A DNA stretch of 64,000 nucleotides from the NCBI GenBank assembly GCA_003864495.1, contig ML133395.1, positions 340,307 through 404,306 on the forward strand, given 5' to 3'. Below are positions 51,801-64,000 of the stretch, in pieces. Below the pieces are notes generated by a model, which saw nothing but the letters and a program-made list of their open reading frames with translations, did not search any database and had not been told where the DNA came from. Source of the stretch: Nemopilema nomurai (lineage: Eukaryota > Cnidaria > Scyphozoa > Rhizostomeae > Rhizostomatidae). The first letter of the stretch is position 1, and every line of letters begins with the position of its first letter. A program made the translations under genes and the position numbers.

Positions 51801-54800
51801 GTGGAGAATATTTGAGTTTACCCATCAGATACCAGCAGATGAACAAAAAAACATTCCGAGTTGTCCTCGCTGCTTTGCAGAGCTGATAATGAGCGGTAGC
51901 GATGTGTAATTTCCAAATTGTCACGAGTTACCAACGAGTTACCAACGAGTCACCAACGAGTTACCATAACGGGTTACCATTTCTAATAGTGGCTTTATAT
52001 GGGAAAACCACGAGTTACCATGACTTTTTATATAAATATATATATATTCTATTTATAAAGAAAGTGGTAACTCGTTGGTATCTCGTTCACATCCATACTG
52101 AGCTTTGTAAATGTATAATGTAACTCGTTCGGTAACTCGTTGGTAACTCGTGGTAACTCGTAATCATTTTCCAATTACGGTGCAAACGGCTTCTTTTACC
52201 AGCATTATACATTAGCGCATGCGTATAGTTAGGTTTACTGTTAAAAATTCCAAATTGCGAATTTTGATTCTTATACATAGTTCTAGAAGACACATAAACA
52301 CATGTTAGTTGTAGTTCCAGTTTATTTATTTATATCACCTATAAACCCTATAAACCCCAAAAATCCCGCCCCCACCCCCTCGAATGTGAAAATCTTTTAA
52401 ACCTCAACACTTGCATTCAAGTCACTCGTTATACAAATAGAGGTAAAAGCAAACATGCCGACAACATTTCACAGTATCTGAGTGTGTATTGGCCCAAATC
52501 TTTGCATGCCCCTTTTTGCCGCTACATAGGACAATCCTGGCCAAAAGGTTAGTGGACTGGAGAAAAAAACCACTAAGATTGCAATTTTATCCCGAAAATG
52601 GTATAGAAACCCCCCACCCCTGCAGCAATGTTGGTTTTTTGGAAAATACCAGAGTATCAGTTACCGAAATGAGTAGAAATAAGCATCTCAACATTGCTTG
52701 TGGTGGGTGGGGAGTGTATCTTTTAAAAAAGGCGGCAATTTGCCAGCCAGTCCACTATCTTTTGGCCAGGATTGTCCGATTTTGAAGGAAAATGAAAATC
52801 CATCATAGCGGTTTATTGGGTATCGGAAAGGGCTATTAGGGGTCTAGAAATGGGCGCCCAATCCTAAAAAACTAGGAAGTCGGTCTTTTAGAGTAATATG
52901 TGTTAAATCTTCATGAAAATTCAAAAATTCAAAATGCTGCACCTGACGTAGTAAATCTGAGGAGACGCGGCATGTTTGCCTACATTAATAAGATTTATAG
53001 TTCTCTGCGCGGTGGGTACATAATTATCATGGGAAATATAGATGTTGGGGTCCTGCCTAGTCAATTAGCTATAAATCATTGGTTGGTATGGGTTAAATAG
53101 CGTGCGCAACGCGTTTTGCTTCAGACTTTGCTATTTGGCACTATGACGAGAGAATACCTCCGACGAGAAAGAGAATGGAATGATGGCTGTTAGGTGGAGA
53201 ATATTTGAGTTTACCCATCAGATACCAGCAGATGAACAAAAAACATTCCGAGTTGTCCTCGCTGCTTTGCAGAGCTGATAATGAGCGGTAGCGATGTGTA
53301 ATTTCCAAATTGTCACGAGTTACCAACGAGTTACCAACGAGTCACCAACGAGTTACCATAACGGGTTACCATTTCTAATAGTGGCTTTATATGGGAAAAC
53401 CACGAGTTACCATGACTTTTTATATAAATATATATATATTCTATTTATAAAGAAAGTGGTAACTCGTTGGTATCTCGTTCACATCCATACTGAGCTTTGT
53501 AAATGTATAATGTAACTCGTTCGGTAACTCGTTGGTAACTCGTGGTAACTCGTAATCATTTTCCAATTACGGTGCAAACGGCTTCTTTTACCAGCATTAT
53601 ACATTAGCGCATGCGTATAGTTAGGTTTACTGTTAAAAATTCCAAATTGCGAATTTTGATTCTTATACATAGTTCTAGAAGACACATAAACACATGTTAG
53701 TTGTAGTTCCAGTTTATTTATTTATATCACCTATAAACCCTATAAACCCAAAAATCCCGCCCCCACCCCCTCGAATGTGAAAATCTTTTAAACCTCAACA
53801 CTTGCATTCAAGTCACTCGTTATACAAATAGAGGTAAAAGCAAACATGCCGACAACATTTCACAGTATCTGAGTGTGTATTGGCCCAAATCTTTGCATGC
53901 CCCTTTTTGCCGCTACATAGGACAATCCTGGCCAAAAGGTTAGTGGACTGGAGAAAAAAACCACTAAGATTGCAATTTTATCCCGAAAATGGTATAGAAA
54001 CCCCCCATCCCTGCAGCAATGTTGGTTTTTTGGAAAATACCAGAGTATCAGTTACCGAAATGAGTAGAAATAAGCATCTCAACATTGCTTGTGGTGGGTG
54101 GGGAGTGTATCTTTTAAAAAAGGCGGCAATTTGCCAGCCAGTCCACTATCTTTTGGCCAGGATTGTCCGATTTTGAAGGAAAATGAAAATCCATCATAGC
54201 GGTTTATTGGGTATCGGAAAGGGCTATTAGGGGTCTAGAAATGGGCGCCCAATCCTAAAAAACTAGGAAGTCGGTCTTTTAGAGTAATATGTGTTAAATC
54301 TTCATGAAAATTCAAAAATTCAAAATGCTGCACCTGACGTAGTAAATCTGAGGAGACGCGGCATGTTTGCCTACATTAATAAGATTTATAGTTCTCTGCG
54401 CGGTGGGTACATAATTATCATGGGAAATATAGATGTTGGGGTCCTGCCTAGTCAATTAGCTATAAATCATTGGTTGGTATGGGTTAAATAGCGTGCGCAA
54501 CGCGTTTTGCTTCAGACTTTGCTATTTGGCACTATGACGAGAGAATACCTCCGACGAGAAAGAGAATGGAATGATGGCTGTTAGGTGGAGAATATTTGAG
54601 TTTACCCATCAGATACCAGCAGATGAACAAAAAAACATTCCGAGTTGTCCTCGCTGCTTTGCAGAGCTGATAATGAGCGGTAGCGATGTGTAATTTCCAA
54701 ATTGTCACGAGTTACCAACGAGTTACCAACGAGTCACCAACGAGTTACCATAACGGGTTACCATTTCTAATAGTGGCTTTATATGGGAAAACCACGAGTT

Positions 54801-55315
54801 ACCATGACTTTTTATATAAATATATGTATATTCTATTTATAAAGAAAGTGGTAACTCGTTGGTATCTCGTTCACATCCATACTGAGCTTTGTAAATGTAT
54901 AATGTAACTCGTTCGGTAACTCGTTGGTAACTCGTGGTAACTCGTAATCATTTTCCAATTACGGTGCAAACGGCTTCTTTTACCAGCATTATACATTAGC
55001 GCATGCGTATAGTTAGGTTTACTGTTAAAAATTCCAAATTGCGAATTTTGATTCTTATACATAGTTCTAGAAGACACATAAACACATGTTAGTTGTAGTT
55101 CCAGTTTATTTATTTATATCACCTATAAACCCTATAAACCCCAAAAATCCCGCCCCCACCCCCTCGAATGTGAAAATCTTTTAAACCTCAACACTTGCAT
55201 TCAAGTCACTCGTTATACAAATAGAGGTAAAAGCAAACATGCCGACAACATTTCACAGTATCTGAGTGTGTATTGGCCCAAATCTTTGCATGCCCCTTTT
55301 TGCCGCTACATAGGA

Positions 55316-55558
55316 CAATCCTGGCCAAAAGGTTAGTGGACTGGAGAAAAAAACCACTAAGATTGCAATTTTATCCCGAAAATGGTATAGAAACCCCCCA
55401 TCCCTGCAGCAATGTTGGTTTTTTGGAAAATACCAGAGTATCAGTTACCGAAATGAGTAGAAATAAGCATCTCAACATTGCTTGTGGTGGGTGGGGAGTG
55501 TATCTTTTAAAAAAGGCGGCAATTTGCCAGCCAGTCCACTATCTTTTGGCCAGGATTG
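55316..55558. mobile_element. Fold-back (MITE-like) module, rightmost copy
   Basis: Complete module followed directly by TAGATGTTTTCG instead of the spacer start TCCGATTTTG, marking the right edge of the array. It shares a CCCCATCCC variant with its neighbour at 53923-54165. Confidence 0.85.
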
Positions 55559-55560
55559 TA

Positions 55561-56254
55561 GATGTTTTCGTTTTGATGCGAAGCAGGTTCACGAGCTTTT
55601 TGCCAGATTGACTATTGCATGCATTGTTACTTCTGATTGTCATGTCCACGAAGCTGTCCAGAATACCCTCACGTTTGCTGAGAGGGTGTGCTGTTGATTG
55701 CCCTTGGAAGACGTTTGAGCCCAGGCTCTTTGTGCCTCGACTTGGCGGAAGCAGGTGAATAGAATAGCTGTCATTCATGGGCGTAGAAGGAAATGTCGAA
55801 GGAGAACAATCAACAATCATATGGAATTTGCTGGCAATAAATAGAGTTAATTGCGCGAATAAGCCTACCCAGGACTTTAGAAACAAGACAACAGCACGTT
55901 TGGGATTTGCCAAGAAGGGAAGAACTTCAATATCACTTCCTTGGCAATTGTCTCATTGGAGTTAGGCCACGGCTTTGCAGCATTCAATTGGCACGTTGTG
56001 CTTATCATAACAATAATAAAATAAAAAGCTGGTTACAGTTTTAAGAAAAGAATCTTCTTGATCTCTTTGGACCTAACGTAGTGCAGCTACACACCACGGG
56101 AGAGAGCTCAGCTTTGCGTATGTGCGTTATTGATGCCGAAAGATTACAACCGTAGAAGTAGCCTATCGGATCGTGTCTTGGATATCTTTGACATTCAATA
56201 CCGTGTTTTGCATAGCCTTAGTTCAACGGCTATATTTACCAGGTCAATATAAAC
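55561..56254. other. Unique DNA right of the array
   Basis: No coding exon supported. It lies upstream of the candidate first coding exon of the Ena/VASP gene and may hold its promoter and 5' UTR. Confidence 0.4.
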
Positions 56255-59200
56255 ATGGGGTATGTATTTTTGTTGTTTATTATTTGCTGTTCATTCTAGT
56301 TTACTTGTTGTACAGGGAAGTTTGCTGGACACGGAAATAGGCTCAAGATAGCTGCTTCGTTGAAAATGTCTTGACCACAGAAAGGATGGGGGGTTCGCAG
56401 CCGTTTCCTTCGTGGTATTTGGCTTTGGTGACCATTTGAAACCAACTGCACATCTTGCGGTTATATTTACATTTTGGATGATATTTTTACAGCTATTCAG
56501 CAAAACAAATTGCGTATGCGATCGAACACAGTGTCATTCGGAATACTGTTTTTAGCACATATTTAACTCGTATTTAATGTGATTGCAGCTTTGTTTCCCC
56601 CAATATCCCCCTCAAACTGAAACTATACGAGCTGGTTTCATATTCATTTCAAAAAATGTTATAAAAGTGCGTCACTTGCCAAGTTTATCAGTTACTGTAT
56701 TTCAGCTTAACTGACACGATATAAGCAGAAGCATTGTTACATCCACATTTACGTAGAGCCAAACAAATTTTGTTGAATTAGGAAGTGTTTGCAGAATTTT
56801 GGTTTTCAAAGGAGCTCAAAAAGGGTAGCCAATGGCATCTCTTTTTACTGAAGAGATTAATCAAATAGTCTGTTTGAATAACCATTATCCAGTTACTACC
56901 AATTCTCTGTTGTTCTTTAAAAGGTTGATTTGTCTGTTGGCATTTTCTCATGTTACAGCTTTGGTCTCTGATGTTGTTTAGTAGGCTGCAAAAACAGGCA
57001 AAGACTTGTTTCCATGCACAAATCTAAAGTACATGGATTAGAAATACGAACAATTTAAACAACTTTCATTTTCCATGTTTCATTTTTATGCAATATTGTT
57101 GTTGTCATTTCAAACTGTGAGAAATGTTCTGTTTAATTTTTTCAGTGAAAAATCAATTTGCCAGGCCAAGGCCTCAGTGATGGTTTATAACAATGATATC
57201 AAGAAATGGGAACATGCTGGTGGTTCACAAGGCCTTTCTCAAGTTCATGTTTTCCACAACACAGCCAACAACAACTACAGGATTGTTGGAATAAAAGCAA
57301 ATACAAATGAGGTTATTGTTTTCCTTTTTTTTTCTAGAAAGAAATTTAAGATAAAAAATTGATACACTAAGAAAACCTTTTCATTCAAAGCTCTCCTAGT
57401 TTAATGGACGGTTATCTTAAGTATTAAGGAATTATTTTAGGCTTGAATGAATAGAACTGCAAAAACTAGCACAAAAATTTGGACTTCTGTCTTTACCTTT
57501 CAAATTTTGAGTACACATTTGATAACAGATTTTTTGTATTCATTTTTATTATTTTATGGAAAGTATAATGGAAAGTATTCATAATATTTTAAGCTTCACA
57601 TTGATCAATTCATATCATGGTTGGATGGGGCCCCATGCCACAATCTATTAAATTTTGATAAGCAGGGCTACTTTAGAGAAGACATTTCCCAAGATTATAA
57701 TTTATTACTCAGTTGGCTTGCAGTAAAAGATACTACTAGATACTGAATTCCAACAGATCCTACAGGAAATTACACTTTACAATATGAATGTAAATCTTTT
57801 GAACATTCAGCTTTCACATAAGAAGGAGAAAATATCAATCAAGCTAGTTTGGTACCAGTTTCGCAAATGAGTTATGTTAACTTAGGATGCATAGAATGAT
57901 CCCTTACAAAGTTAAATACATGTTGAGATGCCTTCATCCAGAAATATGTCCACATTCATGCAATTACAATCAATGTTATTAAAATGATTTTAAGCATTTT
58001 AACAATATTGAATTTCCTCTCTTTGTTTACAGAACTTTGTTTCATAATTCACAAGCTCACCAAAGCCTAATATTGGTGATTATTGAAATGATGTTATATA
58101 AAATGTTTTTTATATTTTCAGGCTGTAATCAATTGTGCTATTGTTAAAAACCTCAAGTATAACAAAGCAACACCTACTTTCCACCAATGGAGAGACCAGA
58201 GGCAGGTCTATGGTTTGAATTTTCAAAATCCACAGGATGCAGAAAATTTTTCTGATACAGTATCTACAGCAATAAAGTATATGAATATTCCTCCAGGTAA
58301 ATTTTTTAGTTTTGAAATTTTCAACCAGGGTGAAGTAATAGAATAAGTAGCATGCTGGTTAGAGACATTTTGAAAAGGATTTAGGTATAGAAAAGAAGAT
58401 TGGCTTGTATATATCTTTTTTTTGATAATGCCCCTTTTGACAGCCAGATGTACTTACTTTAAAGAAGTTTTTATTCTAACTTTTTTGTGTAGTTTTCTAA
58501 ATTTATAATATTTGCATAAGCAAAGAGGGTGATTTTTATACATGAAAAAATTTTAATTGCAACTTCATTTTTCTACAGTCATTTGTTACAAATGACAAGA
58601 ATAAAGCCAGAAATATGTTATAAATCTGGAACCTTGTTGGAAATTTAAAAAGAAACAGCCTTTACAGAACTGCTAAATGACATCATCTAGCAACAACTAA
58701 ATGACTAAATGACTTTTTTTATTAGAAGTATTTTTAGACCAATAGACAGATAGCATTTTGGAAAATAGAGTGTCAGAAATTCTAGAGGCTAATGTAGTAC
58801 AAAGATATGGTGTGGAAAGACCTGATATAGAATATAAATAACATAGAAAGTGGCATTTAGTGAATTGTAATTCAGTTCAATATTGAATCATCATATGGTT
58901 CTAGGCATGTGTCCCAACTACTTATGCCTCAACATTGACATACAACCATTTTTTTCAGTACTGACAATCAATTTCTTCTTTATGTACTTTATGTAAGAGT
59001 TTTCACTTATATGATGATCTTTTTTGTCACAAGCATTGCCTAGACATGGCACTTTTAGGGGTAGAGAGCAAGCCTATTTTGAGAAACCTTTTGTACAAAG
59101 CTGAAGCCCATAAAAATTGACTGCTTGTTCAACTTCCTTCAAATTTATATTGCTGCTGGAATTCAATACTTGCCCTGGTGTTTGAAGCAATATGTTAAAA

Positions 59201-62200
59201 TGTATGGTTAAAATGGTTATGCTTTTGACTAGTGGGTATATGTGAACTGTTTAAAGGTTGAAATGCCATTGCTATAATGGATGCTTGTAGCACTCGTGTG
59301 ACATTGTGCACAATTATATGTGTAGGTAAAGCATGAGATTTTGTCTCATACTGCCAATCGTTAAAAGGGATGTTTATTGAAATTTTAAAAAAATGCACGA
59401 ATAAGGAAAGTTTATTGACGACATTGATGACACTTGCTATTTTCAGGCTTGAACTTTGACCAGGAATCACTTCTTGAGGTGGTGAACATGTTAACCTGCT
59501 TCTAGCCTTAGACTGAATTTGAAATGTAACTTCAGACTGAATTGTCCCTTCAAGTTCATGAAACAGATCTGGTGTAAAGTTCTGGAGCTGTTGAAAAACT
59601 GAAATTTGTCCAAATACTGATAAAAATTGCAGATATTGGAAAACAAGTGTCACAATACCTTATGTTTGTTTGAATTCCTTTTACGATGTGTTGTGCCATT
59701 TTAAGACAATTTTAGGTCAAAATTTTGTTATTTTGACTTTTATTTACATTTCTGCACTAATATTTCAATTATCTTTGCTATAAGAAATATTGATCTCTCC
59801 TTCTAGAGTCTCATTATGCAGTCAGCCAGATTGAGCCAGCGGGTAAAATCTTCAAAATCATACTCCTGTGATTTAGTTTTAAACAAGCCTATTTGATTAT
59901 AAAAATCAATTGATTTAAGAGTTGATAAAGCTAAAACTTGAATAATATTAGTTCACTAAAATCATAGAAATTTCAAAAGGCACTGTAATTAATGAAAGTC
60001 ACTTATCATCATGCCTATTGACTGGCTTTGTCTCATTAAAAATTGTTTAATTTTATTCAAATCATATGATTAAAATAATATTTAGCCCTTCAAATAAATT
60101 TATGTATCCCTGACTATTAAAAGATGCATCAAATATGAACATTTAAAAAAATGCATCTGGTGTATGCATATAGGTGTCACTTAACAAAAAAAATAATTTT
60201 GCTTAGATTTAATTTGATTCAAGATATGTTAAATGCCGGCAATAATTTTTATTCTTTACATAATATTTTGAACTTGTTTTGAATCATTGACTTTTAATGC
60301 ATTATCGGATGCTACTTTTTCAGTCACTGATTAGAAAGTAGTGGTTAAGCTAACCTTTAACTTCCTTCCTCTTTGTTGGTGGAAGTTTTAAGCCTAATGT
60401 TAATGTGACTCACCCTCGGATATACTGTTTGTGTTGTGACGTCACAGGACTGGTTGTTTCTTGCTAATCAAAATCAAAATTTAAAAACATGTTTTAAGGC
60501 AAATTCGACCTTGAATAGAGTTGATTTTTGTGACAGGAATTTTTCGCAAACAAAGTCCTAAGATATTAGATGTGTTGATGGGGCGCGGTAAATCGCATAT
60601 GGTTACTAGTTTCGAATATTGTTCTTTGAAATAGGATGTCCTGTAAGACCATTAGCGTGAAGCAAACATTTAACTTTTCAATGAAAGTTTTAGGCGCACG
60701 ATAAGCAATTCATTTGAAAATGGCAAGGGACATGTTGAGGTCAGTTGGCGCCCCAAGGGATGCTGGGAAAATGGCGTCATTAGCTAAATAGAGTGTCGCA
60801 GACACTAGAGAAAATTGACTGTTTTTCCATCACACTGATTTTAGGTTTCAAAGTTTAGCGATAGGATGCTAAAAGTGACAAAAAGTCAAGTTATTCACAC
60901 ATGGGACGCATTTAGTGAACTGGAAGCAACCAGATGAATCCATTTCAGGTTTAGTTTACCAGACTCAAAGTTAAATTCCTCTGCGAAGGTCATACTGAAC
61001 ATTACCGCGTAATTTTCTTAAATTTGTGTTCCAATACTTTCATTAGACAGTAGTAAATAAAGGCCATAATTTTGAACAGTGTTTTGTCGTTTGGGATTGT
61101 AGTAAAGGTTCCAGGCGAACAGTTAAGAATCATCAAAGTACGAAATTTCGCTTCTGCTGTAGCGAGGCAGGTGCGTCATACCCGGCAGTCGTGCTGTGCT
61201 GGCACCGTAAAGGCTTTCGGGATACCACGAAAAGCAGAATAATTTGCGCACACGTTTTTAAAGCGAACTGGGAGGAAACATGATAAGGAAGACTCTAAAG
61301 AATTCATTGAGTTTGTGGAAATAAGTTGAATTTATCTTGTTTTTGTATAATGTACTGTACTTTTGAACTAGATAAACGATCTTGCACCATAGGAATTGGT
61401 AAAATTATTAGCCTAGTTACTAATTAACGGTTTAAAGCTGGCGTAGCAGGACTTTTTAGTTAAACTTTAGTATTCTCAGAGCTAAAATTAACTTAATTGT
61501 ATGTCATTTATTTTAAATATATAATGGATGTTACATTGCTTTTTCAAGGTGAAGTAGTTTTAAAACCCGCGAGGCAGTTTTCACCGCTTTTAGATTATGA
61601 CGGTGTTTGACAATGTGTCGCTAGTAGAAGCAAAACTAGTGCCAAGTAATTAGTCTTTTGCAGTAGATGAAATCTGAATCGTTTAAGAAGCCCAACAGGT
61701 TTAGTTATTGGTCTGCATTTTAATTTATTAAGGTTTTCTTCAAGCTAACACCATTTGTAATTGTTTAAAGCTATACTTATTCCTTGTTTAACGTGCTATA
61801 CTCTTTGACTAAATTCATCAAACATTTATGCTTGTTCTTGCATAAATGATCAAGTCATCAAGTATTCACTTTTCGTAACAAAGCCCTTTTTCACCCCTTT
61901 GTATGAAAATGAAAGTTATGTGGAATGAGGACAAATTTTATATTGTTTGTTCTTTTATTATTGATGTTTAAGTCAAGAAAAAGGGAAATCCGACCACAAG
62001 ATATTGGCCTCTAGCGATTTACTTCGAATCCTTTTTGTGCTATGGAAGCGAAATGGGCAAAGGGCAGCGCCCTTTCTAGATTTCATGGTTTCAGGGCTCC
62101 TCAATAAATCAAATTTAAATTATCAAAAGTCTTCAAAATGAAATGTTCACCGTTTTGCACTTGTTTAAGGGTTTGCTCTTCAGATTCGGCAAATTTTAAT

Positions 62201-62555
62201 GCATATGATTCGGCATGACAAGTCGTTTTTGTACCAAAATTGGCCTCATATGCCACCTTCCGTTGTAATGCCCCAAATGGGAGACTTGGACAGTTACAAA
62301 ACTACCTCTCTTCCATCCACTATTCCTGGATACCCTTTTGCAGCGCGAAACGGTGTTGCTGTTTTTAGGATCGTCGTTGCATATTATTGAACGCTAAACG
62401 CACCTAAAGGAGATGCTTTTGTTTCAGACGATTCCCCGGCTCCTGCTCAGCCGTCATCCAATGGACCAGTGGAGTCTGACTATCGCCGTTTCACTCAAGA
62501 TCCATTCAGTGGACGCAGGCAATCTGGAGGAGATTCCCAGCAAACTCCTCCACAG
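56255..62555 (+). CDS. Ena/VASP family actin regulator, 5' part
   Basis: Supported exons: 57146-57311, 58122-58296 and 62428-62555. Candidate additions are a first coding exon at 56255-56259 (ATGGG|GTATGT) and a 21-nt microexon at 59822-59842. Exons 2 and 3 encode an almost complete EVH1 domain ([21 protein letters not shown] ... [18 protein letters not shown]). With a two-residue start, the ligand-binding aromatics fall at Tyr16, Trp23 and Phe77, exactly as in Mena/VASP. EVH1 binds FPPPP-type ligands to bring the protein to focal adhesions and leading edges, where it extends actin filaments. Exon 62428-62555 is a Ser/Pro/Gln-rich linker ([14 protein letters not shown] ... QQTPPQ). The proline-rich core and EVH2 domain must lie beyond the window. 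Confidence 0.9.
58297..62427. other. Long Ena/VASP intron(s)
   Basis: About 4.1 kb after the EVH1 exons, possibly broken by the 21-nt microexon at 59822. A CRE-like palindrome TGACGTCA lies near 60437-60444, which could mark an internal promoter, but this is a single short match. No other feature is recognised. The 152-aa antisense frame at 59195-59653 has no family resemblance. Confidence 0.5.
59822..59842 (+). CDS. Candidate 21-nt Ena/VASP microexon
   Basis: Preceded by a polypyrimidine-containing acceptor (CTCATTATGCAG) and followed by GTAAAA. At 21 nt and phase 1 to phase 1 it joins the 58296 donor to the 62428 acceptor without shifting frame, adding Val-Ser-Gln-Ile-Glu-Pro-Ala. Short matches of this kind can occur by chance. 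Confidence 0.35.
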
Positions 62556-64000
62556 GTAATAACATTTGGAGACTGTACTCTACTGATAGTTTTTCTATTC
62601 AGTTTCTTTTCCTATTACGTCATTAATGTGCCATCTTTGTATAAAGTACAATATTTGGTTGCGTGTTTTGAGGGAACGATCCTCAGCCAGCAATCTTTTT
62701 CTCATCCTTGCACTACGATGTCCTTCAACTACTACGTCACCAGAACATGTCTGCATGATTATGGATAATTGCCACGTGCTCTAAGCGAAGAATTATGACC
62801 CAATTAACACGGGAGGACAGGTACAGACCCAAATTGATCCGCACATTTGGATCCGTATGAATAATTGCGAATATTGAAGAATCATGACGAATCATGATGA
62901 ATCGTAACAAATCACAGTGAATCATGACGAATCATGGTAGCTGAGCGAGGAAAATAGGGGACTTCCAAGGTTCCGTTGATGGCAAAGCTGTCTATGAAAA
63001 TACTAACTGCTTAGAAATCATGGAATGTTAAAGCGTGGGAAACTGTTGGATCAAAATGTGGAAACGTTCTCAGAATTTTTGGCGGCCTGACCTGACAGGC
63101 AGTGTGATGATTTCTTGTCAAGGTGCCTAAGCCTCGTAGTGGTGGTAGGCAATGCCAACATGCTATACAACAGCAACCACTTCCACGCAGTATATGAGAT
63201 AAGAACACGCATGTGAATACAATGGATTGACTCACAACCCTGTTATTACATCATCAACATGTTATAGAGCACTTTATCGCAGCATTATCGCTATCAAATA
63301 ATTTGGTCTGTTTTTTACCAGTAGCGTCGCAAGAAAGCTCTTCGGCCATGTTTTTAGCTGTCAATCATAGACTTGAATCCCTTTAAGGCTGTTTTGAAAA
63401 TTGCTTGAACTCTTTTTGAAGATTCAACAAATTCGGCCGTTTTGCAAAAGGCAGTGTGCATCAATAATGCTTGCTTGCTTGCAAAATCATTACTCACTGT
63501 TCCCCGAAGCTATCCCATTATGTACGTAAATAAAAGGGAATTCTGCAAAGAAAGCTTGGCTTTTATGGTGTCATATGGAAGCAAGAACACCAAAAAGCAA
63601 GAATGCCTCGTGGAACATTGAGCGTGGAACATCGAGCTATATGGGCCTGACCATGGTGGCAAGATATTGCAAGATGATTTGTCTTCAACGAGGAATAGTT
63701 TCATGACATACAAATTGATGAACCAGCATGTCGTTTGCCTTCAAATCTGCTTTGCTTCTAAATAGAACATCTTTTTGTAATTGTTTCTCCGTGATCTAGA
63801 GTAGAAGGGGATTTATCCATCCAAGAAAGCCAGACTTCTCCAATGTGCGACTTGTTGGTAAACAGGAATATTCGCTTTTCATGTTTGACCACTGCCGGGT
63901 CTTTGGTTGTTTTCAAGACCAGGAAAATGTTGAGGTCGTTGTTTTCACTTGGTGGAGCATAACGTTGATTCTTTGTTTCTCTGTGTTTAAAACACGCTTC
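62556..64000. other. Ena/VASP intron continuing past the window
   Basis: Follows the GTAATA donor at 62556. No further exon recognised. A degenerate ~10-bp repeat of GAATCATGAC-like units lies at about 62877-62937. Confidence 0.5.
62877..62937. repeat. Degenerate GAATCATGAC repeat
   Basis: About five to six imperfect units (GAATCATGAC, GAATCATGAT, GAATCGTAAC, AAATCACAGT, GAATCATGAC, GAATCATGGT), roughly 10 bp each. Confidence 0.7.

Larger units (their letters stand above)
41648..55558. repeat. 13.9-kb tandem array of ~1.39-kb TIR-module units
   Basis: Ten ~1146-1151-bp spacers alternate with a 241-243-bp fold-back module. Modules: 41648-41890, 43040-43281, 44432-44672, (missing at 45823), 46975-47216, 48368-48608, 49755-49995, 51143-51385, 52532-52774, 53923-54165 and 55316-55558. 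Spacers fill the gaps. Units are nearly identical, differing by small indels in homopolymer or AT runs and a few substitutions. The array opens with a module's left end and closes with a module's right end, and TA stands just outside at 41646-41647 and 55559-55560. Short open frames recurring in every unit show no codon-level conservation beyond the DNA identity and resemble no protein. I read it as a MITE/foldback element amplified into satellite DNA. Copy number may be affected by assembly. Confidence 0.95.

Noticed and set aside
42016..54491. Recurring 60-112-aa open frames in every array unit (MLNLHENSK.., MCNFQIVT.., MSSRTMYK.., MAQIFACP..)
   Set aside because: They recur because the DNA units are near-identical. 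They lie in competing frames on both strands, are short, resemble no family, and several are broken in individual units.
55539..55913. 124-aa minus-strand frame at the array's right edge
   Set aside because: Crosses the array boundary into the module end and resembles no protein.
59195..59653. 152-aa minus-strand open frame in the Ena/VASP intron
   Set aside because: No recognised domain, low-complexity composition typical of chance frames, and no splice or promoter context.
62199..62390. Proline-containing open frame just upstream of the linker exon, considered as an extra Ena/VASP exon
   Set aside because: The frame that fits the upstream donor phase hits a stop after about 11 codons, and no convincing donor follows in the right phase.

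Overview
The window is eukaryotic and almost certainly from an invertebrate animal. It is AT-rich, the genes are split by canonical GT..AG introns, and the proteins are full-length animal orthologues. Gene content (Mind bomb, Ena/VASP, the ciliary factor DNAAF10) together with a Penelope-like retroelement of a type I associate with cnidarians makes a cnidarian (anemone, coral or hydrozoan relative) my best guess. The species cannot be named from sequence alone.

Layout: 596-1931 (-) is a canopy/saposin-like ER protein in 3 exons. It is divergent, 226 bp away, from 2158-6174 (+), the splicing factor SF3A3 (4 exons, 502 aa). Next comes an intergenic stretch holding a decayed Penelope-like element (about 8452-10478). 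At 11518-31047 (+) lies a 22-exon Mind bomb E3 ubiquitin ligase (991 aa as reconstructed). Its introns hold a TIR element, a LINE fragment, an inverted composite SINE with a 13-bp target duplication, a second SINE and several mini/microsatellites. At 32923-39055 (+) is DNAAF10/WDR92 (9 exons, 354 aa). After 2.6 kb of featureless DNA comes a 13.9-kb tandem array (41648-55558). The 5' part of an Ena/VASP gene (about 56255-62555 and beyond) closes the window.

The genes do not form a pathway. They are ordinary housekeeping and developmental genes: ER folding or receptor maturation, U2 snRNP assembly, Notch-ligand ubiquitination, axonemal dynein assembly, and actin polymerisation.

The most unusual structure is the array. 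Ten ~1.15-kb spacers alternate with a ~242-bp fold-back module carrying ~28-bp terminal inverted repeats. The array starts and stops exactly at module ends and is flanked on both sides by TA. One internal module is cleanly missing. Each spacer also carries an inverted cluster of a CGAGTTACC motif around an AT-rich centre. I read it as a MITE-like or foldback transposon being converted into satellite DNA. That origin is inference; the repeat architecture is read directly from the sequence.
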